From NCBI GenBank assembly GCA_046329195.1, contig JAXLVB010000002.1, positions 2,108,001 through 2,172,000 of the forward strand: 64,000 bases of DNA, written 5' to 3'. Origin of the DNA: JAXLVB01 sp046329195. GTDB lineage: Bacteria > Bacteroidota > Bacteroidia > Cytophagales > Spirosomataceae. The notes beneath the pieces are model-generated. The model searched no databases, was not told the origin of the DNA, and saw only the letters and a list, made by a program, of their open reading frames with translations. Of the stretch, positions 1-8,625 are shown piece after piece (the stretch's first letter is position 1; each line of letters begins with the position of its first letter). Made by a program: the position numbers and the translations under genes.

Positions 1-444
1 TACAAAGACATCATAATCAACAGTTTAAAGCATTTAGTCCAGAATGGCAAAATCAAACTATATGGCTTCGTTATCATGCCAAATCATATCCATTTGATTT
101 GGGAAATGATTGAAAAAAATGGGAAAGAAATGCCGAATGCCAGTCTTATGAAATACACAGGGCATCAATTTTTACAAGACTTGCGAATCCATCACCCCCA
201 AATTTTGCCGTATTTTGAAGTGAATACCTCTACTCGAAGCTACCATTTTTGGCAACGAAATAGCCTACCTGTAGTGCTCTACTCTTCTGAGGTTTGGGAA
301 CAAAAATTAAATTATATCCACCAAAATCCTATTCAAGAAAAGTGGAAATTAGCGGATTTACCAGAAAATTACCGTTATTCTTCTGCTCGTTTTTACTATA
401 CTGGCGAGGATGAGTTCGGCATTTTAACTCATTGGCTTGGGTGA
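1..444 (+). CDS. REP-associated tyrosine transposase (RAYT, Y1_Tnp), 5' end outside window
   Basis: The open frame runs in from base 1, so the start codon lies upstream; the ATG at 76 falls inside the conserved core. The segment GFVIMPNHIHLIW carries the HUH-type histidine pair of Y1 transposases, and YIHQNPIQEKW followed by ENYRYSSA is the usual C-terminal signature of the family. Such enzymes nick and join single-stranded DNA at REP hairpins. A 9-bp hairpin resembling a REP lies 60 bases downstream (506-530), and similar hairpins occur elsewhere in the window, which fits a domesticated RAYT with its target repeats. The family call is firm; activity on these hairpins is inferred. Confidence 0.88.
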   Translation, partial: YKDIIINSLKHLVQNGKIKLYGFVIMPNHIHLIWEMIEKNGKEMPNASLMKYTGHQFLQDLRIHHPQILPYFEVNTSTRSYHFWQRNSLPVVLYSSEVWEQKLNYIHQNPIQEKWKLADLPENYRYSSARFYYTGEDEFGILTHWLG

Positions 445-505
445 GGCATTAAGCTCGTTAGTGTGGAACTGGAGTACATTCGCTGACGATGATGAAAAAG
501 GTCAG

Positions 506-530
506 TTGTCAGTGGGGACACTGACAACGG
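506..530. repeat. REP-like hairpin next to the RAYT gene
   Basis: A perfect 9-bp stem (TTGTCAGTG / CACTGACAA) encloses a GGGA tetraloop and is followed directly by CGG. Outer arms GGAGTA (471-476) and TACTCC (546-551) are also complementary. The plan, GTG-NNNN-CAC with a 3' CGG, recurs at 10768, 11632 and 61752. It could also act as a weak terminator, but no T-run follows. Confidence 0.6.
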
Positions 531-634
531 CAGAGCTGAGACACCTACTCCATACTCAAAATTTATAGATTTTTTATACCTTTAGCGCTGTTTAAACCCC
601 ATTCAGATTACAGGTTTCAAAACGACACAATACC

Positions 635-1093
635 ATGAAAGCGACACTCTTTTTTATTGGATTCTTGTTTATTGGTACCCCCATGGTGCTTGCACAATTA
701 CCCAGTAACATGACTGGCACTTGGAAACGAACGGCAATGAGTTCGGTAACTACCGATGGTAAGGTAACCGATTATGTCGCTACCTTAGAAAAAACCATGC
801 CTTGTTCAAAAGACATGACTTATACTTTCAAGGCCGATGGCAGTTTTATTACTCATGTACCTGATGCCTGTGGCTCAATGAAAAAGACCCTTGAGTCTAT
901 GAATGCCGAAGGAAAAGGCACCATGAAGGGCAATAAAGTGACGGTAGTGTCGTCATTACTTCCGCCTGCCACTTACGACGTTACATTTAGCGGCAATATC
1001 ATGACGTGGTATTTTGATTATGCCGCCAATCCTAAAATACCCAACCCGGGCGGCAAGCTCAAATCCATGACCATTGTGTATACCAAATTGTAG
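635..1093 (+). CDS. secreted lipocalin-like protein
   Basis: A 152-residue protein with a clear signal peptide (hydrophobic residues 4-19, cleavage near VLAQ). The mature part opens with a GTWKRTA segment and alternates beta strands (YTFKADGSF, GTMKGNKVTVV, ATYDVTFSGNIMTWYF), the pattern of the small lipocalin-like families common in Bacteroidota. Two cysteines (near residues 57 and 79) may form a disulfide. It probably sits in the periplasm or on the surface and may bind a small hydrophobic ligand. No partner is apparent: it stands alone between the RAYT and the MerR gene. Confidence 0.6.
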   Translation: MKATLFFIGFLFIGTPMVLAQLPSNMTGTWKRTAMSSVTTDGKVTDYVATLEKTMPCSKDMTYTFKADGSFITHVPDACGSMKKTLESMNAEGKGTMKGNKVTVVSSLLPPATYDVTFSGNIMTWYFDYAANPKIPNPGGKLKSMTIVYTKL

Positions 1094-1160
1094 TAGGCAC
1101 TCTGCCTATATCTGGCGATTCCCTCTTATGTCCACGCTGATAAATTTCAACTTTTTCCCG

Positions 1161-1168
1161 TAATTTTG
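1161..1168 (+). promoter_or_regulatory. candidate -7 element of the MerR gene promoter
   Basis: TAATTTTG matches the Bacteroidota sigma-A -7 consensus TAnnTTTG and lies 25 bases before the chosen ATG at 1193. No good TTG -33 box is seen at the expected distance, so support is partial. Confidence 0.4.
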
Positions 1169-1192
1169 GCTGCTCATACACGTACTGCCATC

Positions 1193-1540
1193 ATGCCGAA
1201 TACTTTGGACCCCAACAAACGCTATTACTCTATCAAAGAAGTTGCCGACCATTTTGAGGTAACTATTCCGACGTTGCGGGTTTGGGAAGACGAGTTTCCG
1301 AGTCTAAAGCCTTCACGCAACAACGCCGGCGACCGTCAATATACCGCCAAGGATATTGAGCAAGTTAAACTCATTTACCACTTGCTCAAGGAGAAGAAAA
1401 TGAAGATTGAAGGCGCCAAAGACTACATCAAAAACCGCCGCAAGAAAGAAACAGAAGTTAACGAATTGATTGCAAACTTAGAACGCCTCAAAGGCTTTTT
1501 GATGGATATTCGTAGTAATCTTGACCAACTCGAAGCCTAA
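1193..1540 (+). CDS. MerR-family transcriptional regulator
   Basis: From the ATG at 1193 the product has 115 residues. The reading frame also has a TTG nine codons earlier, but that overlaps the likely -7 box and is rejected as the start. The sequence YYSIKEVADHFEVTIPTLRVWE is a MerR winged-helix N-terminus, and GDRQYTAKDIEQVKLIYHLL is the second DNA-binding part. The C-terminal region (NELIANLERLKGFLMDI) is a short coiled coil for dimerisation without an effector domain. This compact form is widespread in Bacteroidota, usually as a housekeeping gene. Target genes cannot be told from the sequence. Confidence 0.85.
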   Translation: MPNTLDPNKRYYSIKEVADHFEVTIPTLRVWEDEFPSLKPSRNNAGDRQYTAKDIEQVKLIYHLLKEKKMKIEGAKDYIKNRRKKETEVNELIANLERLKGFLMDIRSNLDQLEA

Positions 1541-1787
1541 AATCATCTTCGTATAATACAACAAAACAGCATAAGCACTTGCACTTTTCAAAGAACTACA
1601 AAGCCTACAGTTACCAATCACAACTAATTGATTAACAAATACATACAACCAATCTACTTCATTTTATCCAAATGAATAGGTCTAGCATGAAAAGTTTCTG
1701 CTGTTCTTCGTAAAAGATAAAAAAGGCTTTGTATCTTGCGGTCAGATTATTGACTACAACCAGCCCCAATGCTTGCCATTAGTGCTT

Positions 1788-3944
1788 ATGAAACCTGACT
1801 TTTCGACGATACCGTTCTTGTCCAATACCCCCTCCAAGGCCACCGTTCAGGCTTCCTCTGCTGCGAAACCTTTTCGTACGGCAGAAGGGATTTTGATCAA
1901 ACCACATTTTACCAAAGCCGACCTCAGCGATGCCGAACACCTCCAGTTTTCGGCTGGGATTCCGCCTTACTTGCGAGGGCCTTACAGCACTATGTACGTG
2001 CAACAACCCTGGACCATTCGGCAATACGCTGGCTTCTCAACCGCCGAGGAGTCCAACGCCTTTTATCGTCGAAACTTAGCCGCAGGGCAAAAGGGCTTAT
2101 CCGTTGCCTTTGATTTAGCCACCCACCGAGGTTATGACTCAGACCACCCACGAGTAGTAGGCGACGTAGGCAAGGCGGGCGTGGCCATTGACAGTGTAGA
2201 AGATATGAAGATGCTGTTCGACCAGATTCCGCTCGACCAGATGTCGGTTTCGATGACCATGAACGGCGCTGTCATTCCCATCATGGCGTTTTATATTGTG
2301 GCAGCCGAAGAGCAAGGCGTGGCACCCGAAAAGCTATCGGGCACCATCCAAAACGACATCTTGAAGGAATTTATGGTGCGGAATACCTATATCTACCCAC
2401 CCGAACCTTCGATGCGCATTATTGCTGATATTTTTGCCTACACGGCCCAAAAGATGCCCAAATTCAACTCCATTAGTATTTCGGGCTATCACATGCAAGA
2501 GGCCGGAGCTACTGCCGACATAGAATTGGCCTATACCTTAGCCGATGGCTGGGAATACCTCCGCACAGGCGTAGCGGCTGGGCTCGACATTGACGATTTT
2601 GCCCCACGCTTGTCGTTTTTTTGGGCTATCGGCATGAATCATTTCATGGAAATTGCCAAAATGCGAGCAGGAAGATTACTGTGGGCGAAAATTGTGAAAC
2701 AGTTTAACCCCAAAAACGACAAATCGCTGGCTCTGCGCACCCATTGCCAAACCTCGGGTTGGAGTTTGACCGAACAAGACCCCTTCAATAACGTAACTCG
2801 TACCTGCGTAGAGGCGATGGCGGCGGCCTTGGGGCACACTCAAAGTTTGCACACCAACTCATTGGACGAAGCCATTGCCCTACCGACTGATTTTTCGGCC
2901 CGGATTGCTCGAAACACACAGCTCTATATTCAGCACGAAACCAACATTACCAAAGTGGTTGACCCTTGGGGCGGGTCGTATTATGTGGAGTATTTGACCA
3001 AAGAGCTCGCTCAAAAAGCATGGAAGTTGATTGAGGAAGTGGAACAACTGGGCGGCATGGCCAAGGCTATTGAAACAGGACTGCCCAAAATGCGGATTGA
3101 AGAAGCCGCTGCTCGCAAGCAAGCTCGGATTGACGCCGGCAAAGACATCATTGTGGGTGTAAATCGCTACAAAACGCAAGAAGAGTCCAACATCGAAGTG
3201 CGAGAAGTTGATAACCAGGCCGTTCGAGAAAGTCAGATTGCTCGCCTCAACCAAATCAAGGCAGAACGAGATAATGAAAAAGTTCAAGCCTTGCTCCAAC
3301 AATTAACCGAAGCCGCCTCGCTGGGTACTTCTACAGACCTTTCGGCAGGTAGAAATCTACTGGCGCTGGCCGTTGATGCTGCCCGTGCCCGTGCCACATT
3401 GGGCGAAATTTCAGATGCTATGGAAAAAGTATTTGGCCGCCATAAGGCTACGATTCGAAGCGTGTCGGGGGTGTATGCCGCCGAAGTATCGGACGACGAA
3501 AACTTCAGGGTTGCCCGTGAAATGGCTGACGAATTTGCCAAACTCGAAGGCCGCCGCCCACGCATTATGATTGCTAAAATGGGCCAAGATGGCCACGACC
3601 GAGGTGCCAAGGTGATTGCTACCAGCTTTGCCGATTTGGGTTTTGACGTGGACATGGGGCCGCTATTCCAAACACCCCAAGAAGCTGCCTTGCAAGCTGC
3701 CGAAAATGACGTTCACATCGTGGGGGCTTCCTCTTTGGCCGCTGGGCATAAAACCTTAGTACCTCAGTTGATAGAAGAACTCAAGAAATTGGGCCGAGAA
3801 GACATCATGGTGATTGTGGGCGGGGTGATTCCAGCCCAAGATTACCAATACCTTTATGATGCTGGTGCCAAGGGGGTATTTGGGCCGGGGACGGTGATTT
3901 CGGTAGCTGCTCAGAAAATTCTGAAAGAACTCATGGCTGACTAA
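1788..3944 (+). CDS. mutB: methylmalonyl-CoA mutase, large (catalytic) subunit
   Basis: About 718 residues from the ATG at 1788 (an in-frame TTG at 1773 is less likely). The enzyme interconverts (R)-methylmalonyl-CoA and succinyl-CoA with adenosylcobalamin. The N-terminal TIM barrel carries RGPYSTMYVQQPWTIRQYAG for CoA and substrate, and the C-terminal B12 domain has the DxHxxG motif in GQDGHDRGAKVIA, whose His is the lower cobalt ligand, followed by VGASSLAAGHK and IVGGVIPAQDY. Length and order match family large subunits. In many Bacteroidota the small subunit mutA lies directly upstream; here it does not, so a partner must be elsewhere or the enzyme is a homodimer. Confidence 0.95.
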   Translation: MKPDFSTIPFLSNTPSKATVQASSAAKPFRTAEGILIKPHFTKADLSDAEHLQFSAGIPPYLRGPYSTMYVQQPWTIRQYAGFSTAEESNAFYRRNLAAGQKGLSVAFDLATHRGYDSDHPRVVGDVGKAGVAIDSVEDMKMLFDQIPLDQMSVSMTMNGAVIPIMAFYIVAAEEQGVAPEKLSGTIQNDILKEFMVRNTYIYPPEPSMRIIADIFAYTAQKMPKFNSISISGYHMQEAGATADIELAYTLADGWEYLRTGVAAGLDIDDFAPRLSFFWAIGMNHFMEIAKMRAGRLLWAKIVKQFNPKNDKSLALRTHCQTSGWSLTEQDPFNNVTRTCVEAMAAALGHTQSLHTNSLDEAIALPTDFSARIARNTQLYIQHETNITKVVDPWGGSYYVEYLTKELAQKAWKLIEEVEQLGGMAKAIETGLPKMRIEEAAARKQARIDAGKDIIVGVNRYKTQEESNIEVREVDNQAVRESQIARLNQIKAERDNEKVQALLQQLTEAASLGTSTDLSAGRNLLALAVDAARARATLGEISDAMEKVFGRHKATIRSVSGVYAAEVSDDENFRVAREMADEFAKLEGRRPRIMIAKMGQDGHDRGAKVIATSFADLGFDVDMGPLFQTPQEAALQAAENDVHIVGASSLAAGHKTLVPQLIEELKKLGREDIMVIVGGVIPAQDYQYLYDAGAKGVFGPGTVISVAAQKILKELMAD

Positions 3945-4049
3945 ACCCCGATTGTAGCCCTACCGTTTGCTAACAAATGACCTGATAGACAAAGAAGTTT
4001 AGCGATATTTCAGTATCTTACCGAAAAGTTTGCTAAACCTCTCTGTACC

Positions 4050-5525
4050 ATGAGCTTCTGGGATTTTCTTAAAAATCTTTTTGGTGGCAAAAAGAAATCT
4101 ACCACTCCTTCATCTGGCACCACCACCAATCCGCCTGTATCGGCTACTACCGTAGTGGTCAATCCGCTTACATTGACGACTATTCCACAACCTTCGTTTA
4201 CCCCTGCGGGTACGGGACAAGGTTTAGACCTTACCGATATTTCGGCATTTACGCTTTGGAATGGTTATGTGAATATTTGGGATCAACATCGCTCACAGGC
4301 TCATATCAACGACCCCGACGAACTCCAGCGAGGTTTTACGCATTACGGCTGGTCGAAACTACAAGGTGGCACGCTAAGCGACACCTTGCATCGCACTCAA
4401 ATCGTGCATTTTATCAATGTTCCTGCCGAAATCCGCAACAATCCCCAGCCCCTCCCCTACGGCGAATCTCGCTACTATTCCAACGGCGACCCTTTCTACA
4501 CACAATTCGAGCCGCTGAGTCGGTTTGAAGATATTATCGTGCGAACGCCCTTTAGTCGTTTGAATATTTCGGGCGTGATTTTCGACCATGAGGTCTGGGC
4601 ATGGAAACCTGACAAAACCAAGTTATTCAAAGGCAACGCTCAGTTTCCGGCCTCGCCCGGCTTACAAATTCCTGATAGTCAGTTTGAGAGCGCCTACCAT
4701 CGAGAAATGGCTAATCGGCATGTGTTGGTCATGAAACTCCAAAAGCAAGATGCCGTGAGTGCGGGAGTCAGTGACCCTATTTTGCTCACGTGGGGGCCTT
4801 ACACGGCGATTGAGTCCTTTTTTGAGTCGGATAATTATACGTTTCCGAACATGTACGTTAATCCGCCGTGGAAAACCGCTGACCAAAACGGGGAGTTTTG
4901 GCACGATTACTCCAGCCATATCTTGGCGGGTATGTACTTCCGAATCGAGGATGCAGGAGATGGTTTTTGCGCCAAAATGTACAAAAACCTGCATAATCTG
5001 GAAGTAAACCTCAATTTCTTGCCCAACAAAAAAATCATGAACATGGTCTATTTGCACCAAGAAGGCGTAGCTGGGCATCCCTTTGTACCTGAGTATGTGA
5101 GCGAATACCTGCCCGTGTTTGCGGTGGTGCTGGGCTGCCAAGGTTCGTATGCGTGGAGCGAAGCGGGCCATATCGAGACCGATGACAACCGAAGTTGGAA
5201 TCCTTACAAAACGTACGTAGCCTCTTGGCAACGAGTAGCGCAACTCGCTGATTTCTTTGACGGAGGTCAGCCTACCTTTTTGCGCCAGCAAACCGAGGTC
5301 AGCTACGACGGCGGTGCTACCTTTTCTCGCCAAAACATGAGGCAATTATACGATCAAAAACGCCCCATCGTGAGAGCAATGACCCAAGGAAGCAAAGTAG
5401 CCATTGCCGCTGTCAATCCCTTTGCCACCAGCGATGCACAAGAGCTGAAAGTAATAGCCAAAGTGAATGGTCAGTACTATACCGTGAGCATGACTGGAAA
5501 GCGGACGACGCTGTTGAGAAGTTGA
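4050..5525 (+). CDS. hypothetical 491-residue protein with Thr/Ser/Pro-rich N-terminal linker
   Basis: I do not recognise the family. The first 16 residues form a short amphipathic stretch (MSFWDFLKNLFGG), then a lysine patch, then a Thr/Ser/Pro linker to about residue 55. A long globular part rich in Trp, Tyr and Asp follows (for example DHEVWAWKPDKTK, GEFWHDYSSHILAGMYFRIED). The C-terminus (KVIAKVNGQYYTVSMTGKRTTLL) looks like a small beta domain of the kind appended to carbohydrate-active or cell-surface proteins. There is no classical signal peptide. It is a single gene with a 105-base gap after mutB, possibly an independent unit. A glycoside hydrolase-like fold is conceivable but not shown. 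Confidence 0.7.
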   Translation: MSFWDFLKNLFGGKKKSTTPSSGTTTNPPVSATTVVVNPLTLTTIPQPSFTPAGTGQGLDLTDISAFTLWNGYVNIWDQHRSQAHINDPDELQRGFTHYGWSKLQGGTLSDTLHRTQIVHFINVPAEIRNNPQPLPYGESRYYSNGDPFYTQFEPLSRFEDIIVRTPFSRLNISGVIFDHEVWAWKPDKTKLFKGNAQFPASPGLQIPDSQFESAYHREMANRHVLVMKLQKQDAVSAGVSDPILLTWGPYTAIESFFESDNYTFPNMYVNPPWKTADQNGEFWHDYSSHILAGMYFRIEDAGDGFCAKMYKNLHNLEVNLNFLPNKKIMNMVYLHQEGVAGHPFVPEYVSEYLPVFAVVLGCQGSYAWSEAGHIETDDNRSWNPYKTYVASWQRVAQLADFFDGGQPTFLRQQTEVSYDGGATFSRQNMRQLYDQKRPIVRAMTQGSKVAIAAVNPFATSDAQELKVIAKVNGQYYTVSMTGKRTTLLRS

Positions 5526-5748
5526 GGGTATCTTCAAAAGTACTGTTGAGTGCCTCCTGAAGAGTCAGTGGCTCGGCAGGCACCTAGAAAGTAGGCCACT
5601 AACCGACTAATGAAAAGCCATTAATGGCATCACGTGCTAAAAAACGGCAGTATTGGGAAGAACCAAGGATATCGATTGATTTGGCTGAGTAATTGGCGAA
5701 GAATTAACAAATCAGGCTGATTAAACATAGATTACGCTGCTTTTTTAA

Positions 5749-5838
5749 CACGGAGTTTCACAGAGTTTTTCACGGAGTTACACAAAGTTTTTGTTTGCTC
5801 TCAGTGAAACTCCGTGATGTACTTAGTGGAACTCTGTG
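5749..5838. repeat. dispersed four-arm inverted repeat, copy 1
   Basis: Four 13-base arms are arranged A-B-A'-B': CACGGAGTTTCAC (5749-5761), CACGGAGTTACAC (5771-5783), GTGAAACTCCGTG (5804-5816) and GTGGAACTCTGTG (5826-5838). A and A' are perfectly complementary; B and B' have two mismatches. The same layout recurs at 12986-13080. It lies in the long gap between the unknown gene and the pseudogene at 5914. Confidence 0.75.
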
Positions 5839-5913
5839 GTTAAGTATTTAATTTTTCAGGTAAACAACTCAATATCAACTATCTAACTCAGGTTAGTTTA
5901 GGGGACGGGACAA

Positions 5914-6146
5914 TTACACAAGCAGCATACGAGCTTGGGCTTTGGTAAGGCCAATAAATAAATCAAGTGCTAAGAAACGCTCCAGTCCAGAAGTTTCTTT
6001 TACCGTAAGCACCCCTTCTTTTTACGGTTCACTAATCTATCCACTTGCTCAGACATCTGCTTGGAGGCTTTGAGTGCTATTATTTTTTCGGGAGCCAATT
6101 GAGCAATTAAGCTTGCTACATCCCCAAATGCTTCTGAAACAGTCAT
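5914..6146 (-). pseudogene. frameshifted small hypothetical gene
   Basis: Reading the minus strand from an ATG at 6146 gives MTVSEAFGDVASLIAQLAPE and about 27 more sensible residues, up to a lysine run near 6010. The frame then ends after three codons, while another frame continues as KETSGLERFLALDLFIGL and on to LLV and a stop at 5914. The 233-base span is one base short of a whole number of codons, as expected for a single-base deletion in an originally 77-residue gene. The helical, Ala/Leu-rich protein resembles small unnamed accessory proteins; I cannot name a family. A sequencing error would look the same. Confidence 0.6.
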
Positions 6147-6195
6147 ATTGTTTTGTTTAGCGGTAAGCAAAATTAAAAAAATAGACTGATTTCCC

Positions 6196-7635
6196 TCAAT
6201 TCAAACTCCTCAACAAATTCTCATAAAAACTCAAGGCTCGTTGGTAGCTTTCTACGCTTACTCGCTCGTTTACGCCATGAAAACCGATGGGGTCAATCAT
6301 GGGGCTAAACTTCAAGATATTGTCCGAAACGTTGGCAAAATGATGTGAGTCGGTAGCGCCAATGAGTAGAAAGGGCGTGGTAATGGCTCCACCAAAATTT
6401 TGCTTGGCAATCTTGGCAATGCGCTGAAACCCAAAACAAGTCACATCAGCCACCTTAGACGGCTCGTTGATGTGGCCAACAACCGTGATTTTCACCCGGT
6501 CGTCGTTGATGGCTTCTTTGACATGTGCCAGCACTTGCTTGGAGTCCTCGCCGGGTAAAATCCTAAAATTCACCGTAGCGGTGGCTACTGTTGGCACTAC
6601 GTTATCCTTAATTCCTGAATGGATGATGGTAGGTGCCGTCGTGGTGCGAAGCATGGCATCGCCTTGGTCAGTTTTACCAAAAATACTGATTAACAGGGGT
6701 TTAGTAAGCCATTGATTAGCAAAAATGAGTTTCTGCATAAAGGGCATTTCGGGGCCAATGTGGTCAAAAAAGCCCTGCATGGCAGGCGTAATGCGCTGAG
6801 GTGGTGGGTTTTCTCGCAGGTGTACGATGGCTCTGGTAATCAGGTCTAAGGCCGTTTCTTTAGCTGGATACGACGAATGTCCTCCAGGGATTTGTGCGCT
6901 CAATTCGATAGAAAGGTACCCTTTTTCGGCGGTAGCAATTAGCGCTGCGGGTTGCGATACGCCCGGCACCTTGTTGCGGGTTACGATGCCGCCTTCATCC
7001 ATGATAAATTCGGCCTTAATGCCTTGTTTTTCCATTTTTTGAGCAATCGGCAAGGCTCCATTAAGGCCCGATATTTCTTCGTCGTGGCCAAACACAAAGT
7101 AAACCGTACGCTCTGGTTGAAAGCCCTTAGCCAACAAGCGTTCGGTACTTTCAAGGAGCGAAATCACATTGATTTTGTCGTCGGTGGTGCCTCTGCCCCA
7201 GATGTAACCCTCTTTGACAACACCCCCAAACGGGTCCACCTCCCATAGTTTTTGGGTAGCGGGTTCAATGGGTACTACGTCTTGATGCGCCATCAAAATC
7301 ACCGGTTTCAGGTGGGGATTTTTGCCTTTCCATTCAAACAGCAGGCTATAATTGATAATCTCTCGCTGGAGGCGGCTATGTACCAGCGGGTAGGTTCGCT
7401 CCAAAAAACGACGAAAGCCCACAAACTGCACCGAGTCGGGCTTGACATCGTGTCCAAACGAAATAGTCTTGTACGTGATAGACTGCTGAAAATGCTTGAG
7501 GGCCGAGTCGGGCAAGGTCGGAATTGGGGTTTCGTCAACAGCCACTTGCTTCGACTCAAACCGAAGTGTATTGAATAACAAAACCGCCACCAACACCACA
7601 AGCGCTGCCAAGAGGAATCGTACGAATTTTTTCAT
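6196..7635 (-). CDS. M20-family metallopeptidase (carboxypeptidase/PM20D1 type), membrane anchored
   Basis: The chosen ATG at 7635 (a TTG nine codons earlier is rejected) is followed by a hydrophobic anchor (residues 3-19). The metal-binding signatures of M20 di-zinc peptidases are present in order: MAHQDVVP, GRGTTDDK (bridging Asp), GHDEEISG (general base Glu and metal Glu), a MDEGG element, and a C-terminal GATDSHHF histidine. The dimerisation lid lies between. About 480 residues is the usual size for the PM20D1-like group. It probably hydrolyses N-acyl amino acids or peptides in the periplasm. It is divergent from cdaA and shares a 156-base promoter region with it. Confidence 0.88.
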   Translation of the reverse strand: MKKFVRFLLAALVVLVAVLLFNTLRFESKQVAVDETPIPTLPDSALKHFQQSITYKTISFGHDVKPDSVQFVGFRRFLERTYPLVHSRLQREIINYSLLFEWKGKNPHLKPVILMAHQDVVPIEPATQKLWEVDPFGGVVKEGYIWGRGTTDDKINVISLLESTERLLAKGFQPERTVYFVFGHDEEISGLNGALPIAQKMEKQGIKAEFIMDEGGIVTRNKVPGVSQPAALIATAEKGYLSIELSAQIPGGHSSYPAKETALDLITRAIVHLRENPPPQRITPAMQGFFDHIGPEMPFMQKLIFANQWLTKPLLISIFGKTDQGDAMLRTTTAPTIIHSGIKDNVVPTVATATVNFRILPGEDSKQVLAHVKEAINDDRVKITVVGHINEPSKVADVTCFGFQRIAKIAKQNFGGAITTPFLLIGATDSHHFANVSDNILKFSPMIDPIGFHGVNERVSVESYQRALSFYENLLRSLN

Positions 7636-7720
7636 TGCTGATGAATGCTTCAATTTTTTCAAAAATAAGGATTAACCAATTCAAATCTCCTAAAGTTAAT
7701 TAACTATCCCTCGAAATTTT

Positions 7721-7728
7721 TAGTTTTG
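7721..7728 (+). promoter_or_regulatory. candidate -7 promoter element upstream of cdaA
   Basis: TAGTTTTG fits the Bacteroidota TAnnTTTG element and lies 63 bases before the cdaA start. A clear TTG at -33 is not seen. Confidence 0.4.
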
Positions 7729-7791
7729 TAAATTCGTTGCCAAATTGTTCTACCCTGGCACCATTCATCCTTATCCCTAGTTGATGTATTT

Positions 7792-8583
7792 ATGTTTTTA
7801 TTCAAAATCAGTTTTCTTGACATAGGTTTTATTGATATTCTGGACATTATACTGGTGGCATTCTTGCTGTACCAAGTATATCATCTTATTCGTGGAAGCA
7901 TTGCCAGTCGGGTATTTTTGGGCTATTTGTTGGTGTATGTGGCGTATTTGTTGGTCAAAGCCCTCGGAATGGAGTTGCTTTCTACCATTTTGGGGCAGTT
8001 TATGGAAGTGGGGGTCTTGGCGTTATTGATTATATTTCAACCCGAAATCCGTCGTTTTTTACTCTTAGTTGGCAAAAGTACTTCCATTCAAGACAGTAAG
8101 TGGTTTCGTCGTTTTTTCCCACATCATACCTCTTTTGAAAACGAAAAAACCATTCAGGAGATTGCCGATTCGGCTCGGATGATGGCCGCCACCCACACAG
8201 GAGCTTTGTTGGTGATTCAGCGAGAAGACGACCTCAAAAAATACATTGACTCTGGCGACGAATTGGATGCCGTGGTGTCAAAGCGCATGATTTCGAGTAT
8301 TTTTTTCAAGAATTCCCCTTTTCATGACGGGGCTGTTATCATCCACGAAGGCCGCATCAAAGCTGCCCGATGTATGCTGCCCGTGACCGAAAACCCCAAC
8401 ATTCCGGCCACGCTGGGCTTTCGGCATCGAGCCGCCATTGGGATGAGCGAAGCCACCGATGCTGTAATTGTGGTGGTCTCTGAAGAAAAAGGCGAAATCA
8501 CGCTTGTGCATACAGGCGGCATGTTTAGAAGTCTGACTGCCAACGAATTAGCCCAAAAACTCAAACAACACCTCACCACCTAA
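7792..8583 (+). CDS. cdaA: diadenylate cyclase CdaA (c-di-AMP synthase)
   Basis: The 263-residue protein has three N-terminal membrane helices (about residues 13-95) and a DisA_N cyclase domain. The signature HDGAVIIHEG (DGA motif) and GFRHRAAIGMSEATDA (RHR motif) are both intact, so the enzyme should condense two ATP into c-di-AMP at the inner face of the membrane. The size and layout match the CdaA class. It lies just ahead of a MoxR-type ATPase gene (42-base gap) on the same strand. The regulators cdaR and glmM, adjacent in Firmicutes, are absent here. Confidence 0.95.
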   Translation: MFLFKISFLDIGFIDILDIILVAFLLYQVYHLIRGSIASRVFLGYLLVYVAYLLVKALGMELLSTILGQFMEVGVLALLIIFQPEIRRFLLLVGKSTSIQDSKWFRRFFPHHTSFENEKTIQEIADSARMMAATHTGALLVIQREDDLKKYIDSGDELDAVVSKRMISSIFFKNSPFHDGAVIIHEGRIKAARCMLPVTENPNIPATLGFRHRAAIGMSEATDAVIVVVSEEKGEITLVHTGGMFRSLTANELAQKLKQHLTT

Positions 8584-8625
8584 GCCATCGTTGTTTTGAC
8601 ACCAATCTTTCAAGCGTAACACCCC

